A stretch of DNA of 64,000 bases from Paenibacillus sp. G2S3 (GTDB lineage: Bacteria; Bacillota; Bacilli; Paenibacillales; Paenibacillaceae): positions 5,022,001 to 5,086,000 of the forward strand of contig NZ_CP126095.1 in NCBI RefSeq assembly GCF_030123105.1, given 5' to 3'. The position numbers and the translations under genes were made by a program. Of this stretch, positions 34,609 to 44,840 are shown one piece after another. Numbering within the stretch: the first letter of the stretch is position 1; every line of letters starts with the position of its first letter. A model generated the notes under the pieces. That model was given only the letters and a program-made list of their open reading frames with translations, had not been told where the DNA came from and searched no databases.

Positions 34609-35514
34609 TTATAGTAAAGCTCTTTCGAGTACCGCCATCCGAACCGGCACCCCATTAGACATTTGCGGGAAAATCCTTGATTGACTGCACTCTACAACTG
34701 CATCATCAATCTCGACATTCCGGTTAACCGGAGCTGGATGCATAATGATTGTATCTTTTGCGAGCTTTGCTGCGCGTTCTTCCGTTAAACCATAATGTCT
34801 GCGGTAATCTTCCGCGGAAAGTACGATGCCAGAAGAATGGCGTTCCAGCTGCACACGAAGCATCATGACCACATCTGCTTTAAGAGCTTCCTCTATAGTT
34901 ACATAAGGTGCGTATTCCATAAGCTCAGGAGCCTTCATATTCTCCGGTGCGCAGAATTGCACTTTAGCCCCTAGCTTTGTAAGTCCCCACAGATTGGAGC
35001 GTGCTACCCGGCTATGCATGATGTCCCCGATAATAGAAACCGTGAGACCCTTTAAATCTCCGAATGTTTTGCTCATAGTGTAAAGATCAAGCAGCGCTTG
35101 AGTTGGATGTTCATTGTTGCCGTCACCCGCATTAATAAGCGGTATGGACACCTTCTCAGCTAACTGCTGCAGCACACCTGCAGGCTTCAAACGCACAACT
35201 CCGGCATCGATCCCCATCGATTCCAGTGTGCGTACTGTATCGTAGATCGACTCCCCTTTTTCTACACTAGAAGCTGCAGCTGTAAAATTAAGCACTTGTG
35301 CACCCAGTCGTTTCTCTGCCATTTCAAAAGAGAAGCGTGTGCGTGTGCTGTTTTCAAAGAACATATTAGAAATAAAATGCGAGTTCAAAATGGGAGTTAG
35401 CTTCTCACTTTGATTGTCCCAAAATGCTGTTCTTTCCAGCAGCTCAGTAATTTCCGACCGATCAAGCTCTTTTATTCCCAGCAGACTACGTTCCTTTACC
35501 TTGGTAAGTGTCAT
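34609..35514 (-). CDS. pyrB: Aspartate carbamoyltransferase catalytic chain
   Basis: Condenses carbamoyl phosphate with aspartate. 301 residues; the carbamoyl-phosphate motif is STRTRFSFE at 56-64, with HPTQALLDLYTMSKTFG and HPAPVNRNVEI further on. No pyrI regulatory chain gene is present, as in other Firmicutes. It starts four bases after pyrR ends, so no second attenuator can lie between them. Confidence 0.96.
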   Translation of the reverse strand: MTLTKVKERSLLGIKELDRSEITELLERTAFWDNQSEKLTPILNSHFISNMFFENSTRTRFSFEMAEKRLGAQVLNFTAAASSVEKGESIYDTVRTLESMGIDAGVVRLKPAGVLQQLAEKVSIPLINAGDGNNEHPTQALLDLYTMSKTFGDLKGLTVSIIGDIMHSRVARSNLWGLTKLGAKVQFCAPENMKAPELMEYAPYVTIEEALKADVVMMLRVQLERHSSGIVLSAEDYRRHYGLTEERAAKLAKDTIIMHPAPVNRNVEIDDAVVECSQSRIFPQMSNGVPVRMAVLERALL

Positions 35515-35518
35515 GATG

Positions 35519-36290
<772 letters not shown>

Positions 36291-36314
36291 AAAGGCGCTA
36301 TTCATTTAATGAGA

Positions 36315-36343
36315 ATTATGACAGAACAAACCCTGCATGTCAA
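36315..36343 (-). promoter_or_regulatory. pyr operon promoter
   Basis: TTGACA, 17-bp spacer, CATAAT on the minus strand, about 25 bases upstream of the PyrR-binding element. Confidence 0.8.
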
Positions 36344-36697
36344 CTTTATCTGCCTAGACTACAACACTTTCCAAGCCTGCTTCTATTAACAACAAGAGGA
36401 AGGCGGTATCGTTGCATATTGCTTATATTTCCGTATTTTCTACCCGGATTAACTTCCCTGCTCACTTCAACTATGAAAGTAAAACAGAGATTGCGTGTTA
36501 AAGGGTAATACAGGGAAAACCTCCCTATAATCAGGCCATAATAGTCATTATGATCGGGATATGCGGAATTCCTCCCTATAAATTAAAGGATTTGCTTGAT
36601 TCCAACCAAATAAGCTGAAATAGAGGGGGGAATTCCCTATCTTACAGTAGATCTATTCCACAATAGACTAATCCACAGTAGACAAGCCATCACATAA
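36344..36697. other. Intergenic region with CCTCCCTATAA repeats
   Basis: No gene seen. The word CCTCCCTATAA occurs at about 36521 and 36572 with a diverged copy (AATTCCCTATC) near 36629; the last overlaps GGGGGG. Purpose unknown. Confidence 0.3.
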
Positions 36698-36733
36698 AAG
36701 AAAAGCCGCCCAAGGTTTCCCCAGGCAGCTTAG
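36698..36733 (-). terminator. Terminator of dapL
   Basis: AAGCTGCCTGGGG-AAACC-TTGGGCGGCTT with TTCTTTT following on the minus strand. Confidence 0.8.
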
Positions 36734-36753
36734 CTTCATTTTCTAATTAAAGA

Positions 36754-38007
36754 TTAAAATTCAAATTCCACATCGCTTAGGCGTCTTTGAATTTCAGAGA
36801 TGACACGTCTTTCTTCCTCTTCCCCTTTAGCAATAAAGGTAACAGAGAAACGCACAAACGGACCTGCATCATCCCAAGGCACGGTGGAGATTAGCTTCTC
36901 ACGGATCAGGAATTGCGAGAAATCCTCACCAGATTCAAAACGGCGACCACCTTTGACACCCTTCGGTGCTGCAACATAAAGGAAGAAGGAACCCTTTGGT
37001 TTTTCAGCTTGGAAGCCGAGGCTGTTCAGTGCATCAACCAACAGGTTGTGACGACGAGAATACTTGGCAGCAATCGCTTCAGTAATCTCTGGATGAGCAA
37101 GACCGTAAGCCGCAGCTTTTTGAATCGCGATAAATTGACCGGAATCGTTATTATCCTTCACATCACTGAAGGCTTTAACTACTAGCGGATTACCAGCCAC
37201 AAAACCGATTCTCCAGCCTGTCATATTATAGGACTTGGACAGGGAATGTAGTTCCACGCCAACATCCTTCGCACCCGGAACTGACAAGAAGCTAAGTGGC
37301 TTCAAACCGTCATAGGTCAGGGCCGCATATGGTGCATCGTGGACAACGACTACATCATATTTTTTAGCCCATGCAACTACCTTAGCAAAAAACTCAGGAG
37401 TCGCACTAGCGCCCGTTGGATTGTTTGGATAGTTCAAGTAAAGAAGCTTCGCTTTATGAGCAACTTCTTCCGGAATTTCGTTCAGATCTGGAAGGAAGTC
37501 ATTCTCCTTCTTCAGTTCTACTGTAAATACTTGTCCACCCAAGTATTTAGTATGTGTACCCAGCACTGGATAACCCGGCACCGTCATGATCGTAATATCA
37601 CCTGGATTAATGAAGCAAGAAGGCAACATCGCCAGCGCAGGCTTAGATCCGATTGAGTGAACTACCTCTGTAACAGGATCAATGCCTTCAACACGGAATA
37701 CTTCCCGCAAATATTCAGCAGCAGCTGTCTTAAACTCAGCAATTCCATTGTCCGCATAACCACGGTTTTCTTCCTTCGCTGCTTCTTCAGCAAGCTTAGC
37801 CACGATACCTGCATCAGCCATTTCATCTGGTTCGCCTACGCCCATGTCGATCAATTCAATATCAGGAAAATCCTGTTTCGCGGATGCTTTGGCACGTTTG
37901 ATTTTCTCGAATTTATAAATCGAGGTATCTTTACCGTAGTTCGCACCGCCGATGCGGTCTGCAAAATTAGTCTGAATGAAGCTGTCTTGGTATTGTTCAA
38001 TACTCAT
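36754..38007 (-). CDS. dapL: LL-diaminopimelate aminotransferase
   Basis: PLP enzyme converting tetrahydrodipicolinate to LL-diaminopimelate in one step, feeding lysine and peptidoglycan synthesis. 417 residues, fold type I: IDMGVGEPDEMAD, YLNYPNNPTGA, VVVHDAPYAALTYDG, PLP lysine in HSLSKSYNMTGWR near 245, and RFSVTFIAKG near the C terminus. The overall sequence fits DapL (AlaT-like aminotransferases are the alternative). Monocistronic, between terminators. Confidence 0.85.
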   Translation of the reverse strand: MSIEQYQDSFIQTNFADRIGGANYGKDTSIYKFEKIKRAKASAKQDFPDIELIDMGVGEPDEMADAGIVAKLAEEAAKEENRGYADNGIAEFKTAAAEYLREVFRVEGIDPVTEVVHSIGSKPALAMLPSCFINPGDITIMTVPGYPVLGTHTKYLGGQVFTVELKKENDFLPDLNEIPEEVAHKAKLLYLNYPNNPTGASATPEFFAKVVAWAKKYDVVVVHDAPYAALTYDGLKPLSFLSVPGAKDVGVELHSLSKSYNMTGWRIGFVAGNPLVVKAFSDVKDNNDSGQFIAIQKAAAYGLAHPEITEAIAAKYSRRHNLLVDALNSLGFQAEKPKGSFFLYVAAPKGVKGGRRFESGEDFSQFLIREKLISTVPWDDAGPFVRFSVTFIAKGEEEERRVISEIQRRLSDVEFEF

Positions 38008-38104
38008 ACTGTCATCTCATCTCCTGGCTATCTACTCTAATTTAGAAGAAACGGCTTCGCCGTCCCTTGGATGGCTTATGTTTCTAGAGATCCGTTTCTG
38101 TGAT

Positions 38105-38156
38105 AAAAAATAAGGATAAAGAATAAGGCATAACCTTCTCTTTATCCTTATGTTAT
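38105..38156 (-). terminator. Terminator of the lspA-rluD unit
   Basis: AAGGATAAAGAGAA-loop-TTCTTTATCCTTA hairpin followed by TTTTTTAT on the minus strand. Confidence 0.7.
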
Positions 38157-38213
38157 TAAATATGATGGAAAGCAGAGTTCAATACCATAGACTAATTATC
38201 ACTTCATTTGTAC

Positions 38214-39185
38214 TTATCTGCTGCGCAATGTGAACAGAACTTCTTCCATGTCTTCCGGAATAGGTCTGCTGAATTCTTTATATTCACCTGTTGTAGGATG
38301 AATAAATCCAAGCACCGCCGCATGTAACGCTTGTCCATTCATAGTTGTTCCTTTGCTGCGTCCATAAATCGGATCGCCCACAAGCGGATGACCAATGAAT
38401 TTCATATGCACTCTAATCTGATGCGTGCGCCCAGTCTCTAGCTGCAGCTCCAGCAGTGTACAATTGCCGAACCGCTCCATCACCGTAAAATGGGTCACAG
38501 ATTTCTTGCTGTTCTTTTCCGTTACAGTGTATAGCTTGCGATCATGTGGATCTCTACCGATCGGAGCGTCAACCGTTCCTTTGTCATGCGACAAATTACC
38601 GTGTACAACTGCTATATAGCGGCGCGTTACACTGTGCTCCTTAAGCTGTGCTGCGAGTGATGCGTGACTAGCATCATTTTTAGCCACCATAATAAGACCA
38701 GAGGTATCCTTATCAATACGATGTACAATACCTGGACGAATCTCACCGTTAATACCGGACAGATCCTTGCAATGATACATCAGTGCATTCACTAAAGTGC
38801 CTGACGGATGCCCAGCTGCTGGGTGCACAACCATACCACGTGGCTTATTAATCACAATGACATCGCTGTCCTCATAGACAACATCAAGAGGGATATTCTC
38901 CGGAATCAAATCCGTCACTTCTGCTTCAGGAACGACAATGGAAACTACATCGCCTTCTGAGAGCTTATAATTAGCTTTCACGGTTGCCCCATTAACCGTA
39001 ACATGGCCACCACTGATCCACAGCTGTACCTGAGAACGAGAAATATCCTCTTCCCAAGATTCCGTGATATATTTATCGATTCGCTCCCGCGCGTTCTCCG
39101 CCGAAACGGTCCACTCCGTGACGTCCCTCTCTTCTTCGCTCGTAGATGCCGCTTGTTGATTGACGTCTTTGTTCAAATCATTCAT
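38214..39185 (-). CDS. ylyB: RluD-family 23S rRNA pseudouridine synthase
   Basis: 323 residues: an N-terminal S4 RNA-binding domain (ERIDKYITESWEEDISRSQV near 32-51), then the catalytic domain. The catalytic Asp is in IVHRIDKDTSGLI near 150, and GRTHQIRVHMKFIGHPLVGD is the conserved core. Isomerises uridines in 23S rRNA. It overlaps the end of lspA by eight bases, matching the lspA-ylyB-pyrR order of B. subtilis, although dapL and its terminator are not shared with pyrR here. Confidence 0.92.
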   Translation of the reverse strand: MNDLNKDVNQQAASTSEEERDVTEWTVSAENARERIDKYITESWEEDISRSQVQLWISGGHVTVNGATVKANYKLSEGDVVSIVVPEAEVTDLIPENIPLDVVYEDSDVIVINKPRGMVVHPAAGHPSGTLVNALMYHCKDLSGINGEIRPGIVHRIDKDTSGLIMVAKNDASHASLAAQLKEHSVTRRYIAVVHGNLSHDKGTVDAPIGRDPHDRKLYTVTEKNSKKSVTHFTVMERFGNCTLLELQLETGRTHQIRVHMKFIGHPLVGDPIYGRSKGTTMNGQALHAAVLGFIHPTTGEYKEFSRPIPEDMEEVLFTLRSR

Positions 39186-39690
39186 TCCCTTCTTTTACTT
39201 CCTTTGCTTCTTTTACTTCTTTGATTTCCGTGATTTCTTCACCATTCTTAAGATCGCGGAAGGAGTCCAATAGAATCAACCCAACCCCAATGACGATACA
39301 CGAATCCGCAACGTTAAAAATCGGGAAGCTATAGCTTCCAAAATTAAACAGAAGGAAATCAACAACCTCACCACTAATCATCCGGTCGAGGAAGTTACCT
39401 ATCGCTCCACCCAGAACAAGTCCAAGGGCAACAGACAGCATCTTCCGCGAATGTCTAGTTTTGTTCAAGTACCAAACGATACCTGCAACCACTACAACCG
39501 TAACTAAAAAGAAGAACCATTGCTGACCTTGTAGAATCCCAAAAGCAGCCCCGCGATTACGATGTGAGGTAATTAGGAAGAAATTCCCGATAACCGGAAT
39601 CTGATCCCCAATCTCCAGACGTGTGGCAATGAGATATTTCGTTCCCTGATCCACCAAAAATACAATAAGAGCAATCAAATAGTACACCAC
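39178..39690 (-). CDS. lspA: Lipoprotein signal peptidase (SPase II)
   Basis: Aspartic membrane peptidase that cuts the signal from prolipoproteins. Four membrane helices. The catalytic aspartates are in GGAIGNFLDRMISGEVVDF and PIFNVADSCIVIGV; SHRNRGAAFG is the conserved N-terminal motif. The GTG at 39690 is chosen because GGAG lies nine bases upstream and the protein then begins YYLIALIVFLVDQGTKYLI like family members. The C-terminal tail is a charged repeat (EITEIKEVKEAKEVKE), longer than usual. Confidence 0.93.
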   Translation of the reverse strand: MVYYLIALIVFLVDQGTKYLIATRLEIGDQIPVIGNFFLITSHRNRGAAFGILQGQQWFFFLVTVVVVAGIVWYLNKTRHSRKMLSVALGLVLGGAIGNFLDRMISGEVVDFLLFNFGSYSFPIFNVADSCIVIGVGLILLDSFRDLKNGEEITEIKEVKEAKEVKEGNE

Positions 39691-39936
39691 AGAAGTTGTC
39701 ACTCCGTTCTTATTTTTCCCGCTAAATGCGGTACGAATACTGTTATAAGACTTGTATATTGTAGCACAGCCCTTAGAAGATCGTCTATTGCGTGACATCT
39801 CTCCAGTGCTTAATCTTGGGGACTATTTTCCATCGCTAAAATAACGCCTCTCAGGTCAACCTAACAAAGAACCATCCGGTGCAAATCGGTGAGTCGGAAG
39901 GATTCTCAAAAAAGTACAGAAAGGAGCTTACTCATC

Positions 39937-40662
39937 ATGACGCACCTGACAGTACAGCAGCTCTCAGAGCTACGCGCCCGATTAGAAAAAGATCGTGATA
40001 CTATTCAGCACAGGCTTCAGAATAATGAACATTACGGCTTACAGGAATCCATGCGGGATGGCACCGGAGAACTTTCCGAGAATGATAACCATCCTGGGGA
40101 TGCAGCCACAGATTTGTATAATCGCTCCATGGATATTTCATTGCTAGAGCGGGACGAGCATGAGCTGGATGACATTGATGCTGCTCTCACCGCTATGGAT
40201 GAAGGCACCTATGGGATATGTAAGGCTAGCGGTAAGCCGATTCCTTTTGAGCGTCTGTCTGCTATTCCCTCCACGCTTTATTGTAAAGAGCACGCTCCAC
40301 GTCAAAATGCACCTTTTACTCGGCCAATTGAAGAAGAATTTTTGTCTCCTCCATTTGGGCGTACGAGTCTCGATGAGCGAGAGGATCAAAACGGCTTTGA
40401 CGGTGAGGATGCCTGGCAGATTGTAGAAAGCTGGGGCACCTCGAATACTCCCGCCATGGCGGAAGGCAACAATATTGACTCTTATAATGATATGGAGATT
40501 GAAGCCGATGAGCTTGAAGGCTGCGTAGAGCCTTGGGAGAACTTTATCGCCACTGATATTACGGGCAACAATGTAGTTGTAGTACCGGGACGTAGCTACG
40601 AGCGTTATAAGGATAGTGGCGAGGGAAGTTACATGCTTGATCCGCTCGAAGGCGAGGAGTAA
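39937..40662 (+). CDS. yteA: YteA-type TraR/DksA zinc-finger-related regulator
   Basis: 241 residues. Resembles the Bacillus YteA/sporulation protein family: ELSENDNHPGDAATDLYNRS near 45-64, then a DksA-type C-terminal finger TYGICKASGKPIPFERLSAI. The finger has only one Cys of the first CxxC pair (CKAS), as I recall for YteA, so it may not bind zinc. YENFIATDITG-like end: ENFIATDITGNNVVVVPG. AAAGGAG lies before the ATG. Role in the cell unclear. Confidence 0.8.
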   Translation: MTHLTVQQLSELRARLEKDRDTIQHRLQNNEHYGLQESMRDGTGELSENDNHPGDAATDLYNRSMDISLLERDEHELDDIDAALTAMDEGTYGICKASGKPIPFERLSAIPSTLYCKEHAPRQNAPFTRPIEEEFLSPPFGRTSLDEREDQNGFDGEDAWQIVESWGTSNTPAMAEGNNIDSYNDMEIEADELEGCVEPWENFIATDITGNNVVVVPGRSYERYKDSGEGSYMLDPLEGEE

Positions 40663-40687
40663 AAGCATTGTCCCCCACAAGAAAAAT

Positions 40688-40740
40688 GAACAGCGTGCGG
40701 TTCCAGTTTCATTGTGGAATGGCCCGCTGTTTTTTTTGTT
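40688..40740 (+). terminator. Terminator of yteA
   Basis: AACAGCG(T)GCGG...CC(C)GCTGTT stem with a run of eight T. Confidence 0.75.
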
Positions 40741-40837
40741 TTTTCAGCTCTACTTCATTTTGTTAAGAAAATGTTCAGATTTAGCTGTTAAACTGATCTA
40801 ATGGATGATGAAACCGACATACAAGGAGTGTACCGTA

Positions 40838-41086
40838 ATGAATCACGACTATTTTAAAAATGTACAGCAGCTCAGTCATGAAGATGACCGACGATATTTA
40901 TTATTAATGAGAGGCTTACGCATCATACACGAGGAAAAAAAGCAGCGCAGCCCTCTCCAAAGATTAAAGAAGGAACGGTACGGACTCGGGAGAAACATAG
41001 AAGCCCAAGGCTGGGTAAATCCACCAAAGAAAATTGACCGAACCCCACTCTCTCCTACAAACCAAGTAAAGACAGCTACGCCTTAA
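40838..41086 (+). CDS. Small hypothetical protein (82 aa)
   Basis: MNHDYFKNVQQLSHEDDRRY then a basic stretch (KKQRSPLQRLKKERYGLGR) and a Pro/Thr-rich tail. AAGGAG precedes the ATG by eight bases. It ends four bases before the convergent DUF5665 gene. Family not recognised. Confidence 0.6.
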   Translation: MNHDYFKNVQQLSHEDDRRYLLLMRGLRIIHEEKKQRSPLQRLKKERYGLGRNIEAQGWVNPPKKIDRTPLSPTNQVKTATP

Positions 41087-41090
41087 AAAG

Positions 41091-41522
41091 CTATTTGAAT
41101 TCCAGCTGACGTTGAACAATTCGTACAATATCCGCAATATAATCTCCGATAATCGGTAGATTCAATGCTCCAAGTACCTGAAGAACATAGATGATCGTTG
41201 CCGCAAAAAAAGTAAAGCCTAGCGCGATCCCTACTCCACGAGCCGCTCCATATAAAATATTTTTCCAAATTAGAGTCCAAGGTGAATATAACAGCTCCGT
41301 ATACTGATAAATTCGTGATTTCTCTAAGATATGGGCCCATTCAAAGGTTAATCGATACATTGTATTCATTTTTTCTTCCAGTGGAATGTCTTCTGGATTG
41401 CGATGATCTGCTGTCAAACGTTCAGGGTTCGCTTCAGGAATGATCTGCTTCTCCGCTCCCTTGTCCGGGTCATTCTTGTTGCCGGATGTCTTTATGGAGA
41501 TTCTGCTCTTCTGATCCTCCAC
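41091..41522 (-). CDS. DUF5665 membrane protein
   Basis: About 143 residues. N-terminal half hydrophilic (NDPDKGAEKQIIPEANPE), then an amphipathic part (YTELLYSPWTLIWKNILYGA) and one long hydrophobic hairpin (ALGFTFFAATIIYVLQVLGA). The C-terminal half fits the DUF5665 family, whose role is unknown. The GTG at 41522 has AGAGGAG eight bases upstream; an ATG at 41540 is the alternative. Confidence 0.65.
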   Translation of the reverse strand: MEDQKSRISIKTSGNKNDPDKGAEKQIIPEANPERLTADHRNPEDIPLEEKMNTMYRLTFEWAHILEKSRIYQYTELLYSPWTLIWKNILYGAARGVGIALGFTFFAATIIYVLQVLGALNLPIIGDYIADIVRIVQRQLEFK

Positions 41523-41564
41523 AGCCGCAGCTCCTCTCATACGTCCTACACTCGTCACAAAGTA

Positions 41565-41616
41565 AACGAGCCCGGTCAAAGAGAATGAATCTCTTTGAGC
41601 ACGAGGCTCGTTATTT
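41565..41616. terminator. Large hairpin between ileS and the DUF5665 gene
   Basis: ACGAGCC...GGTCAAAGAGA / TCTCTTTGA...GGCTCGT stem of about 19 pairs with small interruptions; T-rich tail (TTATTTTTG) on the plus strand. Probably ends the ileS transcript on the minus strand. Confidence 0.6.
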
Positions 41617-41717
41617 TTGCGGACGAAATATAAAGACTATATTTCCCGCATAAACAGAAGTTCTCTGTTTACACTTGTGCCGCTAGTATATGCTGTTTTG
41701 GGACAGGTAATGCAGAT

Positions 41718-44700
41718 TTACGCTCCGATATGGATACCGATGGATTTACCACCGACATCTACCGTTTCAAAAGCGTGCTCTCCGCCAAAATCAACCGTAG
41801 TCACAAGTACATTGTCGCGTAGTACATTCTCAAACGCTGTAACCGCTGTTTTAAGCTCATCATCTACATTCAGCGTGAGTGCGATCCGTTTTTCGATCGG
41901 TAGATCCAGACGTTTACGGTAATCTTGAACCGCACGAATGATCTCACGAACCCAGCCTTCTTGCTCAAGCTCAGGTGTGATTTCGGTATTGAGCGCAACC
42001 GTAATTCCATAACCGGAAGCTGCAGCGAAGCCTGCTTTGGCTTGTTTTTCTACGAGCAGCTCTTCGGAAGTGATTACCAGCTCTTCTCCCTCTGGTGTCG
42101 CAATCGTGATTGAGCCATCTTGCACCGCTTTGCGGGTAGAGTCACTGTCCAAAGCTTTCAGGAAGCCTTGCAGGAAGCCGACGTTTTTACCGTATTTTTT
42201 ACCGGCAACTTTAAGATTCAGCTTGAGTGTGAAGTCAACAAATCCACTGTCGCTATTCTCTAGCACGATGTTCTTGATGTTGATCTCGTCTTTGATGATC
42301 TCTTCGTACTCAGCCAAATGGAAGTCACGGTTCATCGAAACGATCAGCTCGGACAGCGGTTGACGATTCTTAATGCCTGTTTCGTTACGAACGTTACGCG
42401 CCAGCTCAACGATCTGTCTTGCACTTTCCATATCCTCTTCCAGCTCTTTATCGATCAAGCTCTCATCAGCAACCGGATAATCTGCTAAATGCACACTTTC
42501 TCCACCGCCAAGGTTCGTGAAGATATCTTCAGACAACATCGGTGTAAATGGAGCCATCAAAGACGCTGTCTTCAAAAGCACATGGGTCAGTGTACGGTAA
42601 GCATCCAGCTTATCTTCACCTAGACCACTACCCCAGAAACGGTCACGGGAACGACGGATATACCAGTTACTCAGCTCATCTATAAAGTTCTCAATGGCTT
42701 TAGATGTATTCACGAAGTCATTTGCCGCAAGTCCTTTGTCCACCAAAAGAATCAAGCTGTTCAGACGGGACAAAATCCAGCGGTCCAGCTTATGTTCCGA
42801 TACTTTAAAAGGATGATCGGCTGGATCATAACCATCGATGCCTGCATAAAGCGTCAAGAACGCATGCGTATTCACCAGTGTATCTACAACTTTAGATTTG
42901 GTTTCCCCTACAAGACCACGAGAGAAACGTTTGTTATTCCACGGTGCACTATCAGATAGGATCGCCCAACGGAAAGCATCCGTGCCGTAATCGTTCATGA
43001 TTTCCCAAGGATCAATAACATTGCCTTTGGATTTGGACATTTTTTGCCCATTCTCATCAAGGATATGACCGTGAGCAATTACTGCTTTATATGGAGCTTT
43101 ACCTTTAAACAAGGTAGACACAGCTAGTAAGCTGTAGAACCATCCACGTGTCTGGTCGATCCCTTCACAGATCATATCCGCTGGATATTGATCATTCAGC
43201 TTATCCTCGTTCTCAAATGGATAATGACTTTGCGCAAATGGCATCGAACCACTATCGAACCAAACATCGATAACTTCTGGTGTGCGAACCATCTCTGCAC
43301 CTTCACTGAAAGGACTGCGTAGCTTGATTTTATCTACAAAAGGCTTATGCAGCTCGATATCCTCAGGAACATCGCCGATAGCCATTGCTCTCAGTTCTTC
43401 AATGCTGTGTGGAGCGAACTCTTTGCCCGTTTCTTGACATACCCAAACGTTAAGCGGTGTACCCCAGTAACGATTACGGCTGATATTCCAGTCCACCAGT
43501 TCATCTAAGAACTTACCGAAACGACCTTCACGTACATTCTCAGGGTACCAATCTACACTGTTGTTGTTAGCAATCAGCTGATCTTTGATCGATGTAGTGT
43601 TGATGAACCAGCTGTCTGTTGCATAGTACAAGAGTGGTGTATCACAACGCCAGCAGAACGGATAGCTGTGCTCATATTTTTCTTTGCCGTAAAGTAGTCC
43701 TTTTTCAGACAACACCTTAACGATATCCAGATCGCAATCTTTTACGAAACGTCCAGCAAAATCAGACACTACATCTGTATACTTACCAGAATTATCAACT
43801 ACGTTCACGAAGCTGATGCCATTCTCGCGGCAAGTCTTGTAGTCATCTTCACCATGCGCTGGTGCCATGTGCACGATCCCTGTACCACTGGAATCTGTAA
43901 CGAAGGAAGCACCTACGATGACATTGCTTTTCTCTGCCTTGATGAATCCGAATGGAGGTGCGTAAGTTTTGCCGATAAACTCGGAACCTTTATGTGTAGA
44001 AAGGACTGTGTGCTCGCCTTTCATTACTTCTTCCACCAAGTTCTTGGCAACGATGTACACACCGTCTTCTTGTTGTACACGTACATAATCCATGTCCGGG
44101 TTCATAGCTAGTGCCATATGGGCTGGCAAGGTCCAAGGTGTTGTCGTCCAAGCCAATACGTAGTCTCCGCTGTCATCCATCTTGAACTTTGCAGTCGCAC
44201 TGAGATCCTTGACAGTCTTGTAGCCTTGGGCTACTTCATGGGAGCTTAGAGTAGTCTGGCAGCTTGGGCAGTAAGGACTAACGCGGTGTCCGCGGTAGAG
44301 CAGCCCTTTGTCATGCACCGTAGCCAAGATGTTCCACACGCTCTCGATATAGGTATTATCCAAGGTTACGTAAGGATTATCTAGATCCGTCCAGTATCCG
44401 ATCCCCTCTGTAAACTCGCGCCATTGCTTCTCATAGCCAAAGACGCTATCTTTACATTCCTGAATGAATTTTTCTACGCCATATTCCTCGATCTCTTGCT
44501 TACCGGAGATGCCAAGCTTCTTCTGTACGCCTAGTTCTACTGGCAGACCATGTGTATCCCAGCCCGCTTTACGTACCACGCGGTAACCTTTCATCGTTTG
44601 GTAACGACCGATGAAATCCTTGATTACACGGCCCAGCACGTGCCCGATATGCGGTGCACCATTCGCTGTTGGAGGACCTTCGTAAAATACATAGTTCGGA

Positions 44701-44810
44701 CGTCCTTCACGATTCTCCATGGATTTACGGAACGTATTTTCGTCGCTCCATTTCTTCAGTATGCGGACATCTCTTGCCCGTGCTTTTTCTCTGACATCTA
44801 CTTTTTGCAT
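41718..44810 (-). CDS. ileS: Isoleucyl-tRNA synthetase, type-2-like
   Basis: Class I synthetase charging tRNA-Ile. 1030 residues, longer than B. subtilis IleS (about 920). HIGH motif APHIGHVLG at 52-60, KMSKSKGN near 590, editing domain between (WTTTPWTLPAHMA). NYVFYEGPPTANGAPHIGHV and GWDTHGLPVELGVQKKLG, plus KSKGN instead of KSLGN and the lack of a C-terminal zinc finger, fit the eukaryote-like IleS2 type, which in several bacteria tolerates mupirocin. It is the only ileS in the window and sits in the usual ileS place next to divIVA, under a T-box. Confidence 0.93.
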   Translation of the reverse strand: MQKVDVREKARARDVRILKKWSDENTFRKSMENREGRPNYVFYEGPPTANGAPHIGHVLGRVIKDFIGRYQTMKGYRVVRKAGWDTHGLPVELGVQKKLGISGKQEIEEYGVEKFIQECKDSVFGYEKQWREFTEGIGYWTDLDNPYVTLDNTYIESVWNILATVHDKGLLYRGHRVSPYCPSCQTTLSSHEVAQGYKTVKDLSATAKFKMDDSGDYVLAWTTTPWTLPAHMALAMNPDMDYVRVQQEDGVYIVAKNLVEEVMKGEHTVLSTHKGSEFIGKTYAPPFGFIKAEKSNVIVGASFVTDSSGTGIVHMAPAHGEDDYKTCRENGISFVNVVDNSGKYTDVVSDFAGRFVKDCDLDIVKVLSEKGLLYGKEKYEHSYPFCWRCDTPLLYYATDSWFINTTSIKDQLIANNNSVDWYPENVREGRFGKFLDELVDWNISRNRYWGTPLNVWVCQETGKEFAPHSIEELRAMAIGDVPEDIELHKPFVDKIKLRSPFSEGAEMVRTPEVIDVWFDSGSMPFAQSHYPFENEDKLNDQYPADMICEGIDQTRGWFYSLLAVSTLFKGKAPYKAVIAHGHILDENGQKMSKSKGNVIDPWEIMNDYGTDAFRWAILSDSAPWNNKRFSRGLVGETKSKVVDTLVNTHAFLTLYAGIDGYDPADHPFKVSEHKLDRWILSRLNSLILLVDKGLAANDFVNTSKAIENFIDELSNWYIRRSRDRFWGSGLGEDKLDAYRTLTHVLLKTASLMAPFTPMLSEDIFTNLGGGESVHLADYPVADESLIDKELEEDMESARQIVELARNVRNETGIKNRQPLSELIVSMNRDFHLAEYEEIIKDEINIKNIVLENSDSGFVDFTLKLNLKVAGKKYGKNVGFLQGFLKALDSDSTRKAVQDGSITIATPEGEELVITSEELLVEKQAKAGFAAASGYGITVALNTEITPELEQEGWVREIIRAVQDYRKRLDLPIEKRIALTLNVDDELKTAVTAFENVLRDNVLVTTVDFGGEHAFETVDVGGKSIGIHIGA

Positions 44811-44840
44811 GTGATGGTCAATCCTTCCATGGTTTAGTCT

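Noticed and set aside
36521..36640. Possible CRISPR-like or operator array (CCTCCCTATAA words)
   Set aside because: Only two clear copies, irregular spacing and no cas genes anywhere in the window.
39840..39936. Possible riboswitch upstream of yteA
   Set aside because: Some short complementary words but no known aptamer core and no terminator/antiterminator pair.
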